A stretch of 64,000 nucleotides of DNA, taken from assembly GCF_014898815.1 (NCBI RefSeq), contig NW_026515539.1, positions 2,604,001 through 2,668,000 on the forward strand, read 5' to 3'. This document shows, in pieces, positions 38,894-53,100 of the stretch (the first letter of the stretch is position 1; each line of letters opens with the position of its first letter). The notes beneath the pieces were generated by a model, which ran no database searches, was not told where the DNA came from, and worked only from the letters and a program-made list of their open reading frames with translations. The position numbers were made by a program, and so were the translations under genes. Source of the stretch: Panonychus citri. Its lineage: Eukaryota > Arthropoda > Arachnida > Trombidiformes > Tetranychidae.

Positions 38894-41800
38894 GTAAGTG
38901 AACAATTTCACATTAAATTTGCTTCTGTCTAATTGAATTAATTTACGATAAACTTCAAATCAAATCAGTTTGATTGATTATCTGAGATTTCACGTTTTCG
39001 CTTCTTCATAATTCATAATCTATCATAATCTTTATATAAATAAAATTCATCATGAAAGAATTGACAAAGAAATGGTCCACCCTTTTCAGGAAATTCTTAA
39101 GCAATGATTACTATTCCAGAACTTTAATGAAAACTCATTATCAATTGAATTGATATATGAAAACTATGAGAGAACTTGAAAACTTTTCTAATATAATACA
39201 AGTCTAATTACAATAACATTGAACTAGGAATTGTTTTTATATTATTATTTTGGTTCATTTCTAATGAAAGTTATCATGATTAACTTTCTCTTGAATGACA
39301 ATTTTAATTTTAATTTGCAATTAACTTAAACAAACCTTCTGATTGTTAGATTTGTTTGATTATCAACTTGTTAGTTATATGTAAATGTATTTGAAAATGA
39401 AAAACACAATCAAAGTTAAATGTCAAAGTAATTTAAAAAACTACAATAAACTAATTCTCAATTCAGATTAAGTATACAAAATATAAACTTTAACCATGTT
39501 ACCTGAAGATAAATACTATTAATAGAGTTGAATCTTATTCAAATACACTCACACACACACACACACATAATATCTAATGAATTAATTTCATTTACATGAT
39601 GATGTACCTGAGAGTTTACAATGAACTGGAACAGAATAAGATTTGCATGAATGAATTTCAAATGAAATTGGCAAAAATAAGATGAACAGGACAAAGAAAA
39701 GACAAAGACAAAGGCGTAACCATTATCAATAAGTCACCATTGAATTTTTTACACTTAAATCAATAGATTGATGATTAACAATAATCATCATGATGATGAT
39801 CGTAACAATCATAAGTTATAATAATAATAATGATTTAGGTGGATTAACATGAAGATGATGATGATGAAGCTAATCAGTTACAACACACTGAGCAATTGAA
39901 TTAAAACTTTGATACAGATAAGTGTTTATAATACAATTTGCAGATTGCAAATTGCAATTAGTAAATTGTTTGCAACATTACATCTCAATGGTTGATTCCT
40001 TGTAACTCTTTCCTTTTTTCATGATTAACTTTCATTCATCAATTATTTATCTCTCTCTCTCTCTCTTCTTAATATTATATTTGATAGCAGATAAATTTAT
40101 TAATAGTTTCTATTTTTTTCTGTTTTGTTTTTATTTCTTATTGAATTGTGTTTATATTCGTGTGCATGATATTTACTCAAATGATTATCATGTCAGGTTA
40201 ACCCTTAATCAAATTTAAATCTAAATTCTGATGACATTTGTTTCTCATCTTGATCACTGAGTTTATCACAATAATTATTACCCTGAAATGAGATGATGAT
40301 GATGAGTATACACATAACAACAAATAGCATTTTCTTTGAGGTTACCCAGGTTACCCTGGTTGGAAACTGAATTTATCTCAGATATTTCTTCATGAAAGGA
40401 AATCAATAAACTATCATCATCATTATCATCGTCAGTATATTACTGTTACTCCTAAGTATATCTGATATAAAGTCAAAAAAAAACTCCCTGAAGGAGTTTC
40501 TAGTTATACTTATCATCTGAAAAAAAGTTGATCATATTTTTTTCTACCTCTTCTTATGGCTCAACTTTTTTTCATTCTGAATTTTTCTCTTTTCATGGTG
40601 AAACTTTCAGAAGCTTGTAGCTCAATTTATCATGCTTGTTTTGGTGGGTTTATCTGTTTTCCCATGGGAATTACCTATCAATTGAATTGGGAATAATATA
40701 TATTAAGTCTTTGGATGTGCCAGAATTAAGTACAAGTTACAATTGGTTTAGGGAACTTTCGTTTTCTTATGTTTTTAATTGTTATCCTGGAAAAAAAACT
40801 TAAACACAATTAATCACCAATCAGCTAATTCAATTCGTAAACTCGTATTATTTATTAATCTCATTGTTATCAAATCATTTATCATCCCCGAATTCAGGTT
40901 GATGAATTATTTTGATTGATGCTCTTATTTTTCTCATTCCAACTTCACCGTAATAATTATTTTTGTTTCAGAATTTTAACTTAGCATGATGATCAATTTT
41001 TTTAGAAAATCGATTCAAATCTTGTTCTTTTTTTTTAAGAATCTCCATTCAGAGATTTCTTTCTGTTAATTTTTAACTTTCTCTTTGCTTTTGAAAAGTT
41101 CTGAAAACTTCCAATTTGATCTGACAGATTTACCTTTTAGACTTGGAAACAGTTCGATAGATAAATGAATCGATTTTTAGATCAGGATGAGAATCGAAAA
41201 TAATCCTCACGAGAATTGAGAGTAATCATCATTTTCCCTAATCAACTAATCACAATTTCCAATTGATAACAAGAATCCATCATAATATTGATTGGATATT
41301 TTTAGCTACTTCTTATTATCATCTTTATCTTCACCATCTCGATCTTAATCTTAATCCATCTTCATCATCACTATCGTCTTCTTATTGTTTGAGATGATAA
41401 TTAAGTCTCTGGTAGATTAACCTTAGCAAAGTCAAATTGTAAAAGATTGACTTTTTTTCATCTTCATCTTTTTCATCCTCTGTCATTTTCTTAAATCTCA
41501 TCTTAAATTCATCTTCATCCTCATGAAAATTCATTCCTCTAATCATCAGAACTGAATTTCCCTGTTGGTGATCAAGATGAGAAGGATAAGAGAAGGAGAA
41601 AAATTCAATATTCATCTAATCTAAAGAGAGAAAAAAAAAAGTTCCAAACCAAGTGAAACTTTTTCTCATCCAAATATCAAGTCTCATCTCAGAATTTTCT
41701 GTCATCTATCCAATTCAGTTTCCAATTGAAATCAATGAAAAAGTTGATTCGAAATAATCTCCATCAATCCCATTCTAATATTACAGTTTTCTTTGAGTAT

Positions 41801-44800
41801 GAAATAGAAATTCCAATTGATTAATCTCAATCAGAATCTCAATGTATTTACCATGAGATTCATGAAAATTTCATTTGTCAAATGAATTGTAATCATTTTC
41901 TATTAACTTAGATTCATGTGATTATTTGATCATCATCTTGATTCTCATCTAGCTTTTAGCTTTACCCTTACCATGAATTGTGATTCACTTGTGAGTTAAC
42001 AATAATATCACCATGATTGGGAATCGTCATGTTTGATCAAAGTTAATCAGACATTGAGATAGTTCTGGTTTATAGCATTTCATGTAATCGATGCTGAGTA
42101 ATTGTACTTAATAATCATGGTTGGTTAATCTTAAATGGTTTTACCTCATGCTTGTTATCCCTCCTTCACTTTCACCTCCGCCTCTACCTCCTCAAGCCAC
42201 CATGATGATGATGGTGATCCAGTTTTACCTTTATCTTGATTCTCTAACAAAAAGTAAACTACAAAAACTAACATTGACAATCTTCCTGGTCAATTCTTGA
42301 CCAAAAGATAGTAAACATTAAGATTCTTGAAATTCTCAGTCAATATAATAATATTTATCTTTCAATGTTGATGGAATTATTTTCATGAGCAAATTTTCTT
42401 GAGAACATCATCTCATTTTCAATTCTTAACGAATTACTTTCTATCTTTATCCTTCAATAGAAAATTTCAACTATCGATTTCTTTTTTATTCAATAAGATA
42501 TTATGAATAATACTCGTTCCATTCAGGTATCATGATCATTATCATGATACTCTATTCATTTTTCCTCACCTTCTCCCTATCTCTCTTTCTCTCTCATTGT
42601 TTTCTTTTTGAAACATTATCTCATCTATTATCACGTAACTATCATGATGAGATAACAATCAGAATGATTAATAACATGAAAATTCACGAAATTGAATACT
42701 CAATGTGAATACAATTCAACTGTGGGTCTCTTTTCAATTTTTAAATCATCATGAAAACAGAGCATCACTGAACTTTTTCCCATTCATCCTGAATAAGATT
42801 TTTAATTAGAGATATTGTAAAATCAAGAGATGAAAAATTTTCGTTCACACGAAATTCATATAATCATTATTTCATCATCTTCTCAGGTTACCATGTAATT
42901 CATTCAATTTTGATATCTATCATTATGATACCTTGAAATTGAATGTTTATCCCCCCTGGTAGATGAATATAATACATATATTATGTGTGCTATTGAACTG
43001 GTCAAATGATTAAGATTCAGATTCTTGGCTAACCGTTGAGAGTTTATCCTCATGGTGATTTGATTATATTTTCATGGATTCTGTTGATTTTGTACTTTGT
43101 GGAAAAATTTTCTCCATGAGATGAACATTTCCTTTTTGTTCATTGATATAAAAGATTGAGTGGAAAATAATTGACTGACATTGAGATTACTCAATCAAGG
43201 AAATAGTTTCCATCATTATTATTAAGTTGATTATTTTGAGTTGCAGATGAAAAAAAAACCATTTGACATGAAATTCATGAGAGATTCAGTATATATATAT
43301 GTTTATATGAACTTTTCCCTGTTGATGGTAAAATTTCCTGAGATTATAAACTAATTCAATGGTGTGGTTACTGTTATTTGAAACAATTGAATATATATCA
43401 AACACTAAATTGATAGTCTACTATTTCTCATGTTAAATTGTTTCCATCATTTTCAACCAACAACTGAATATAAATTGAGTTGTTAGTAATCATGAATTTT
43501 GGTACAATATAAGCAACAGTTCAGGAAAATATCATGGTGAATGTAAAGTTGTCATGATATTTTATTCAAATGTAAATATCAACATGAGGAAACATGAGAT
43601 AAAAGTATTGGGACACGGAATTGGGAGAGAAAGGGAGAGAGAGAGAGCAAAAAGAATCGATTAGCTATTGAAACTCAATTGGAACGGAAGAGAAAATAAA
43701 AAGTGAAAATGTTTCTTTTCGATTGAATTTTTTACTTTTCCAAATCAAATGCTGCTTTTAAAGAGGTTGCAATAGGAAGTTCAAGAAATTCGTGTTATTT
43801 GTTTATTTTCTGAAAGAAAAAGTTCTGTGAGTTTCTTTTTTTTATTCTCATTTCTGAATCGCTTTTCCAAAAGTTCCCATTCTTTTCAAATCACTTTCTA
43901 ATCTTCCGGATGTACTAACTTCCATGATATTATTCTGCTTTTCTCTGATACTAGAACTTTTTTCCTCTCTTGCATTTCATCATCTCTTCACTTTCTAACT
44001 TATGCTAATACTTTTGTTATAAACCTCATGATAGTATTCAAGGGTCAATCTCTTGTCTTGATGGTGTTAATAAGGATAAATATTGAATGAAGATCATGAT
44101 TGATTGAATGGAACTGATAGTTTCTCTAGAATTTGGGATTTTATGAATTCGAGAGTAGAAAGAACGAGATATTGAAATTTGAGCTTTCAAAGAAAAGAAC
44201 AGAAAAAGTTGACCCAAACTTTGAACATTTTCGAATGGATGAATTTTTGTTCCTTATTCCTACTGTTTAATGGAATGAGAGAACAGAAATTCTCCCTTCA
44301 GTAACTTTTTCATTTCTCCCCCTGAGACTCAGTTGCTCAGGGATTTTGTTTTACAGGAAATTTCGTAAATCTTGAAACTTGAACTTTTTGTTTCTTCCTT
44401 CATATTGGTTCATTTGTTGTAATAATGTTCACACATATGAAACCAGAAACAAGAAATGAAGGTCAGCTATTATTATATCTTAGACTGGACATTTACGCTT
44501 GACCCATAGTTGGTTATGTTTACGTTAAAGATTTTAAAACAAAGTATAAAATTAGTTGAAATGATTTAATAACAAAGTTAATCTCAGATTACCGAAAGCA
44601 AACAAATGGAATGAGAAAAAAAGTGATTTATTAAAACAAAGTTTTCTCAAAGATTAATATTAATCTGATAATCGGTTGACTCTTTAGGGATTATCTTTGA
44701 ATCTAATTAATAGTTTTATCTTTTTGCAAATCAAGTTGAAAGTTGAGATGAATTTTAATTGAGATTGAATTGAAATTTGATAACAATTGAACTTTTTTAG

Positions 44801-45172
44801 GGAAAGTTTTTTTGAAATTTGGAGCGAAATTTATTCAATCAGCTGATTGATATAAATTTCCAAGTGATGAGCAATCAATAAATTACTAATTACCAATGAA
44901 TTTCATGTCTCCATCAATTTGCAATTGGATTGCATTTGTTATCAAAGTTATCAAAAGAAAATAATTCATGATAGTTGGAAGACATTGAGCTGAATAAGTT
45001 CAGTTGAATGGATTCTGATAAAAGTGTGATTTCCAGGAGATGATATCATGAAAAGAGAATGAAATTTATCTCTTCTTGTATTGGAAACGTTTATCTTATT
45101 GTTTCGTTTCATATCACATGAACTTTTTTTTCCTCCTTCTCCTTTCCCTGTCGGTTCATTGTTGATTTTCAG

Positions 45173-45268
45173 GGGACTATTGAAACGTATCGGATGATGA
45201 TGGAGACCAGGGTGGTGGGTGATACATGGATGAAGGATGCAAGAGATAAAGACAAGAATTACACTTGA
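45173..45268 (+). other. possible alternative terminal exon or cryptic exon
   Basis: A strong acceptor (long C/T tract, then GATTTTCAG) at 45172 is followed by 31 open codons in phase 0, the phase left by the SK S1 exon, and then TGA at 45266-45268. The peptide (GTIETYRMMMETRVVGD...) has no similarity to SK S2 that I can see. If used it would truncate the channel after S1. It could equally be a chance open stretch. Confidence 0.2.
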
Positions 45269-47056
45269 ATGATATTGATGTTTCTCTCTTTCATAGTTGC
45301 TTCGTTGTCAGAAATTGTGGATAATGTTAACTGAGGACCTTTGGAGCTTTTCAGATTAGTTATGGATATAATTTCGATAGAAGAATAATTTACACTTTCT
45401 CTCTCATTTCCACTCAGAACTTTATCATTTTTTTTCTCTCCCATCTTCATCTCTTTTTATCGTCATCACCATCAATTCATCTTTATCTCTTGTGTTATAC
45501 ACATCGAACAAATTTATTGATGATGATGACGAGGAGAAAGAAAAAAAAAGTTCCATGTCATCAATTCAACTTATCATGAAAAACCAAAATGTTGAAATAT
45601 CTACAGTTTGGTTCTCGTTTGTTTGTACATTTGGACATTTTTGATTATGATGAGCTAAAGATTCATTTTCCGAAAGATTTCAAGTTGTAACCTTCTCTAT
45701 TTTTCGTCCTCGTCAGTATCAATTTTGGAAATATTATCATGAGTCCCATGAGAACTCATGAAGATATAAAAAAAATATGATAACAGTTGGTTGAATAGAA
45801 AGAGAGGGAGAGAAAGGAAAAGCAAGTGATAACTGTAAACATAGAGTCTGAAAGTGTTCATAATATTTCATGGAGATCCAACAGGATAAATTCTGATTCT
45901 CATCTGATGAAGAGAGATAAATGTATATGTGGAAGAAGAATGTTTTTTTATGAGCTTTATCATGATGGTAGAGAAAAAGCATTTGAATACAAAGACAGTA
46001 AAGAAAACAAGAATGAATGTATTATCATATTTCAGGGACATGGAAATATTGAAAAAGATGATGAAAGAGGATGAAAGTATCATGGAGATTGGAAATATTC
46101 TGGTGGAAGGAAAAAAAACTCAGAGAAAAAAAGACAGAGAGAGAGAGAGACAAAAGTTCTGCATAACAAATATCAAGTATTACTCAGGGAATTCACACTT
46201 TTCTCACCATGATCAATGATCCACCATCACCACGATTTCCAACTTATTCTAACTGAATAAATGAACTTGATTGAAATTCTCGCGATCTCATTAAATGAAT
46301 TAATCTTTTTGTGGTTAAATGACAATTTCTCTAAATTCATTATCATCCATCTTTCTTTATTTATCATTTCAATAAAGTAAATAATCAAATTTAATCATCC
46401 AAATATTGATTCCTTTTAATAACAATAATTCATTTTGTTGAATTATCGATAATAACTTGACAGGGAGTGGTAACTGAATTGAAAATGGTATCAATTTGAT
46501 AGGCGAAATCAGATTCAATGAAATATTGAAATTATTTGAAGCAGAAAGATAAATGAATCAGAACTTTTTGATATCATTATCATGAAGCTTCCTGGTTATG
46601 AGTGTTGATCTTTATTATCTTATTAATGTTTTTCAATTTAAGATTATCAAGAGATTGAGAGAAAATTTTCCACCGTAATAATTAACATTAAGAATGATTA
46701 ATTAATCGTTTATGATGGAACATGATATTCAGAAAGTTTGTTTATTCAGTGTAAACAATTGAAATGATGAGATAATCATGATGATTAAAGTTCTTGTTGT
46801 GATTTGAAATGTGTAATGATTGTGATGAGAACCGTTAATTGTAGTAATGATACTGAAAGGGGAAAAGTTGTGATAAAAAAAGAAAAATTCTTACAGAATC
46901 GGTGATAATTACATGATGTTTCATTCTTGTGGCTCAGTATTTTTACATCCTTGGTGTCGTCTTCATCTGTCAACCATTGTGATTGTTTTGTTTGGTTTAA
47001 AAAAGTAATGTGAATATGAAAAGAGGTGAAAAACTAGAAAAACCAAGTTTTCAATT

Positions 47057-47083
47057 AATTCTGACAATCAGATTGTCAGAATT
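47057..47083. repeat. perfect 13-bp inverted repeat with one central base
   Basis: AATTCTGACAATC, then A, then GATTGTCAGAATT: exact complementarity with a one-base centre, in the presumed SK intron. Confidence 0.9.
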
Positions 47084-50000
47084 GGGAATGATAATAATAA
47101 TCATCATCATATTATTATTATCGTTGACTTTTTTCTTCTCTACTTTTCGGCTGAGATGATTCCAAGATTCACAATTTGAAGATGCTGAAAGGTGATGATT
47201 ATACATGGTTGACACTCCATTCATAGCTAAATATCATTAATATTGAAAGAGAGAGAGAGATAAAAATAACCCTCATATCCGATTCTGTTTATCAGCTGAG
47301 AGAAAATCATTTGCTTTCTGGTGTTTATTAATCATTAATTAAGTTCTTACAACTTTTCACAGATTCACCTTTAGATTTAATTATCATCCATGTTAATTAT
47401 TAGCAAGAGATTAGATGAGAAATTTGCATAAAGGGTATTCCAACATTCAGGTTGACCAGAAATTCTGAAATATTTTATTTTTTATTCTTCATTCAAGGTA
47501 AGGAGAGAGAGAGAGATAGAGATAATTACTCTTCTTTTTCATGATAAAGTAAAGTTTCATTAATTATCTTGATTTGTTTCCATAATTTTGATGGAAAAAA
47601 TTTTCTTCCGAGTAAAATGTTGTCGTGGATAAGATATTCTTGCAGTTTAATGTTACAAATAACATTAACCTTCCACTCTCTCATGTGTGTTGAGAAAGGG
47701 AGGGTTAGGATCACAGGGAAAAGTTCATTAAATATCATTGAGTTTCACATGTATTTCCTGTTTCATGTAATATAATCAGTTGAATCAAATATCATCACTT
47801 CCTGGTGATGATAATTATGAACGAATGCTAGAAACTTAATTCACGCCTTAGAATAAGAGTTAATTATCACCATCATTGGTTAATTGTTAATGATTACAAT
47901 CATTAATTGAGTTATATTAATACAAATGTAATCAAATTTATCGGTTACATTTGGATTAAGATAAATCATCCCATGAAAAATGTGATATAATTGTGATAAC
48001 AATTTAACCAAACAGTTTGAGTAAATGAATCACAAATTACATAAAGATCATAATAATAATGAATTAACTCAACTAATCAACTATTAATATCCTTTAATGG
48101 TGATACAAAAAATATATACCTTGTCATTAATATTACAAGACTGTGACCATTAGGTTTCCTTTATTAACTAATGGACATTCACCCAAATAATAATATTATT
48201 GGTTATCGATATACTATTTTCATGATAACAATTGAATTCGTGGAAAACTGATCTTAATCATAGCTTTAGGAACTAAATTGTCTCGATAAGTTTATGAGTT
48301 TAATTGTTGATCTTGTTTTCTTTTAATTTGATCCATGATTTATGAGATTATCATAGATGCATTTTTTATATCATCATGAACTTTTTTCCTTGATTTTAGC
48401 TTTACCATGAACAGTACCATGGTTATCTTATTATTATTAGCAAAAGTTAATTGTTACCATTGAGAACTGCTTCTAGATATAAAGTATTACAATTCTGTCT
48501 GAGAGAAAAGTTCTTAGATTTTTTTTCTCTTTTCTATTCTTATGAATTTTCTATTCTTTTTGGTGAAAAAAAATGTTTCTGTTTGTTTCTTCTGAATGAA
48601 TTTTGGAACTTTTTTTTCTCTCTTTTTGTTCTTATTTCTCCATCTTGATGATGTTCGAGCTTTCTTTTTTTACTTAGTAATTCAAGGAACCATGAATCAT
48701 TCACTTGAACACTTTCTTTCATCAAGAACTTTTTTTTCCTTCTCTTCCAAGTGATAAGATGTTTCCGCCATGGTGGAAACACGTTTCAACCTTTTCTCCT
48801 CATGATTATGTTATATAAAAGATGAACATTAGAATAAGTTACATTCATCGAATTAGAACTTTTTTGTCTTCAAGTTGTTTGTACTTCGAAATCCAAATGA
48901 CTCGACTTTTTCCATTCATTAAACTCACAATGTTTCATTGAGATGAGAGAGAGAGAAAGAGAAATGAAAACTTATCCTCTTGGTGAATGCTGAGATTTTA
49001 TCTTATTAAGGTCTAATTCATTTTCTTATATCAATTATTTCCATCTCATTCATATCATGGAAGATGAATAAGATGATTAGAATTCGAATGTCTCGTAACT
49101 CTTATTCCTCTGTCATTCTGATAAACATCAACTTAATCATCAATCGAATTACGATTGTATCAATTTCTTTATGGTGAAAAATAGTTCTTTTCCCACCATG
49201 ATACTCATGAAGAACATTTGAAAGATTTTATTCCATCTCTTTTACGATCAACATGAATTACAAATTTTATCATCAGATTGACTCACATTTCTATTCAATT
49301 TGAAAATTCATTATCATCTTATTGTCATGAAGAATCAGATAAATTGAATCAAAGTGATGAAAGTTCATATCATGAGTTTACTTCTCGATAACTTGAGCTC
49401 ATTTTCAATCCAAATGAAACATCATAAATTCAGTAGACAAATAAATCAGCAATTGTAACCATTATCATCAACTTTTATCAACATTGACATGAAATAATCA
49501 ACATAATTCAGACTCAATGATGAACAATAATTTCATTCTGGTTGAGTATTAGTAACATTGGTACTTGTAAATTGTTCAATTAATCATTTTTCTGAGTAAA
49601 TAATTCAAACAGATCAAATTGAAATTTGAGAAGCAAAAAACTAAAAACAACGAGATGAAAATAATATGTCACAAGGATACATGAGGCTCTGAATAAAGTT
49701 CAAGTTGAATCAGAACTTATTTTTCTGAACAAATCGTTTCAAGTTAAAGTTCATTTATATTCATTCATGTTTTCACCATTCAAATTAAATGATATTCAAT
49801 CAAAGTTAACAAGATAAGTGATTGTTTCTGATTATTATTATTACTTTTGTTAGCATCTTATTGTTATATTATCATGATAAACAGGTTATCATGATGCAGG
49901 GAAAATTCAGTGAACGATAATCAGAATGATAAATTCTTGTTAGACTGTTAAATTACTCGAAAGAATAAATTATCTCAATTTCGTGATTCTAATCATCATG

Positions 50001-50108
50001 TTGATAATGTGGTTAAATGATTATTATGCTAAATCGTTGAACCTAATTTATCATTATTACTATGATAATAAATTAAGATTCGAGTGGGAAAAAGCTAGAA
50101 CTTTGCTC

Positions 50109-50142
50109 AGTCTCGAGGTTCTTGAAGTTCAAGTTCGAGACT
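50109..50142. repeat. 34-bp quasi-palindrome
   Basis: The outer arms AGTCTCGA and TCGAGACT are exactly complementary. Inside them CTTGAA-G-TTCAAG is a second odd-centred palindrome. The two are separated by GGTT on one side and T on the other. Confidence 0.85.
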
Positions 50143-53100
50143 TGATACTTTTGCTCTTGTATTAAGCTTGATAGATACTCTTTCAATTACCGATAATTAA
50201 CAAGCTAAGGTCAGGTCACAATTAGAATCAAATTAATTAAGAAAGTGCAGATAATTTCCTCACGATTAATCACTCTCCTCAATAATAATCGATTGTTCTA
50301 ACTTGATAGTTCGAGGAAAAAAGTTTCATTTTCCTTTCTTCAGTTGGGATAATCGTTCTGGGAGATTCTTTTCTCAGATTATTCATTTTCTAAACATGAG
50401 AATCATGATGGTCAAGTTCTGATATTTCAATTGAAATCTCAGTGATTGATAACGAAATGATTATGATGGTCATCCTGAGCTTGAGCATCATTACTGATTC
50501 ATTACCAATCGACTGTACATCTCATGTGACTCTTGATACATAAATATAGTTATCATGATACCTCATGATTAAGATTACATGAAACTTTCTCAGAACTACA
50601 GTTCTACAAGGAATTGAATACACAAAAAATGATGTAATAATAATTCTGTTCAAAGTATATCAATGATCCCTTATGAATCGATGCGAAAAAAACTCAGGCT
50701 ATCGATCATTGAATCAGAATCGAGAGCTGATTTATTCAATTTATTACCAGTTCGATATGATAATAGATAATTAAGTTTACTTCAAGCTGGAAGATTTTTT
50801 TCTTCTTCTATTCAGTTCTAACCTTACAGTTCTAGGAAGTCTTTCTAATTTTCTGGTTATCGATCAAGTTGAATACACCATTGATTCAACTTGAAGTTTA
50901 CTGGATAATTTATCATTCCATTAATTTACTTAGACAATTTGTTCAACTAATCATCAAACAAGAAACAAAGTTATTAAATTAAGTTGAGTGTTTTCATCGA
51001 AGATGTCGAGATGAAGTTCATTGATTAAGTTTTCGAAAAGTAATCAATGTTCAATGTGTTCAATCATCAGATAATTTTGTCAATGAGAAAACAGCAAAAA
51101 TGAATTGGTAACAAAGTTGAAAATACTTTTACAAAAGTAACTTTTCATGGAGGAGAAAAATTCTCAGACTTGGAACTTTTTTTCCCTCGATAATGAACTG
51201 ATAACATGGTAATGGTTTCCAAAGGTGATGTTCATGACTTTTTTTTACCAAAATCCTCAAGGTTACTATATGGAAGTCAAATGAACTCAGCTTTTCATCA
51301 TGAACATCACAATAGTTCAATCAATCATCTGAATTCAAAGGCTTTCATGGTAACTTGTCAGAAAACCATTGTAAGTGTATCTCTCTCTCTCTTTCTGTAT
51401 GTGTAAATAATAGTGTTGATGGTGGAAATAGTTTTCCATGATAAATAATATCATGAGAAAAGAAAAAGGTAAGAAAGTTTCATATTTTACTTTTGAAAGG
51501 AAACATTGAATTTATCTGAAACCTGAATGAACTTTTATCATTGTCAGTTCCAAGTTAAACCTTGAAGACTTGATGATTTTCCATGAATCAAATGAAATGG
51601 GGACAGAATTGAAAACTAAACTGGACTCGATTTTATTGACAAATTTTGTTGAAATTTATTTTCATGGTTGTTTAGAGTTTCTTTTCAATTGTAAACTAAC
51701 TTTCTTCAGAACTTTTCTCCCATCCAATCCAATGAGTTACATGATATCTACCTTTCCCTTATATCTAATCTTATCATGCTGATTTAGGTTCAATCAAATT
51801 AGGTTAAACCAATTTAGCTCAATGACATGAGTGTTTACTATTTAAACCAGAGAAACCAGAAGATACAAATTCAGTTTTCATTAGATATCATGAAATTCTG
51901 AAACTAAATCGATTGCATGTGTAAAATTATTTCTATCATGATTTGAATCTTATTTAAAGAACGATAATTTCAACGGAGTTTTTTCATTCTTTCTCAACGT
52001 AAATTCCGCTGAGAATTGAATCTTTTTCTTTTGGTTTCAGGAATCAGAACTTTTCTTCCAAGAAAGTTGTTGATAGTAAATAAAGTAGCTTGAACCCTGA
52101 ATTTACTCATTATCTTGCATGTATTCAATTCTCAATTGTCTTATTAAACTATTCCCATGGAAGTAATTTTATCCATGTTATCTTTATCTTCATGATGTTA
52201 TGAAGCATCAATTTTGAGTGATATTCTCATTCTTGTGTTAGTATATAAAATTTCCTGGACTATTTTGGTCCAATTGAACTTTTCAAGTTCAAGATAGTGA
52301 AAAATATTCATGATATTCACTGAGTATTATTCAGTAAAAATCAACTGAAAAAAACTAGTTTTCCTGTAAATGGAAACTTTATGTTTCATGAGAAAGAGAG
52401 ATTGAACTAATTGATAAAGTGATAATAATCTTCATCTTGTAATGATAATATTTCCTGAGATTTTATCCTGAAGATATAACAACACTATATAATTGATGGA
52501 AAATTTTTTGAAGGTAAAAAGTTCAGGAAATTCAGAGAAAAGTCCGAAACCGGAAGTTGGCAACAGTTATCTCAATCTTTTCAAAGGTCTCCATTAGCGT
52601 TAGGATTCAACATGAATCTAAATGTATAATCCTGAGTCCCATTGGAACTGTAATATTACAATGAAAGAGTTTAAATTTGGAGGAGTAAAACAATAAAGGC
52701 AAAGGAAAGGGAAAACATCATCATTATCATGGTGAAAATGTTATTATACAATCACCGAGTTTCATTAAATAAAAATTCAGAGTGAATATGAAAATTGTGT
52801 GACAACGATAATGAATGTAAATATACAGAAAAAGAGACCATGATGATTATATTAATGATAATAACGATTCCTTAAATGAGCTGATATGAAAACGTGAATG
52901 ATTCAAACCATTGAGCAGAATTGTAAAGAAAATAATTCATGAGAATGAATGAAAAAAATTCAGTTCAATATTCTGATAGGGATGATGTTTTGTGGTTAAA
53001 AAAAGACACAAAAAAGCATGGGAAAAGACTGATTTCATGATAACATTTCATCTGAACATTTATCTTTCAATTACATACATTAAAGTCAATGGATGATGAT

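Noticed and set aside
40340..40360. GGTTACCC direct repeat as another hairpin-family copy
   Set aside because: Shares only TTACCCTG with the core; there is no GTAAATTAC centre and no complementary arms.
46860..46985. Short open stretches on both strands after TTCTTACAG
   Set aside because: About 36 codons, no similarity to SK segments, and the splice context is only moderate.
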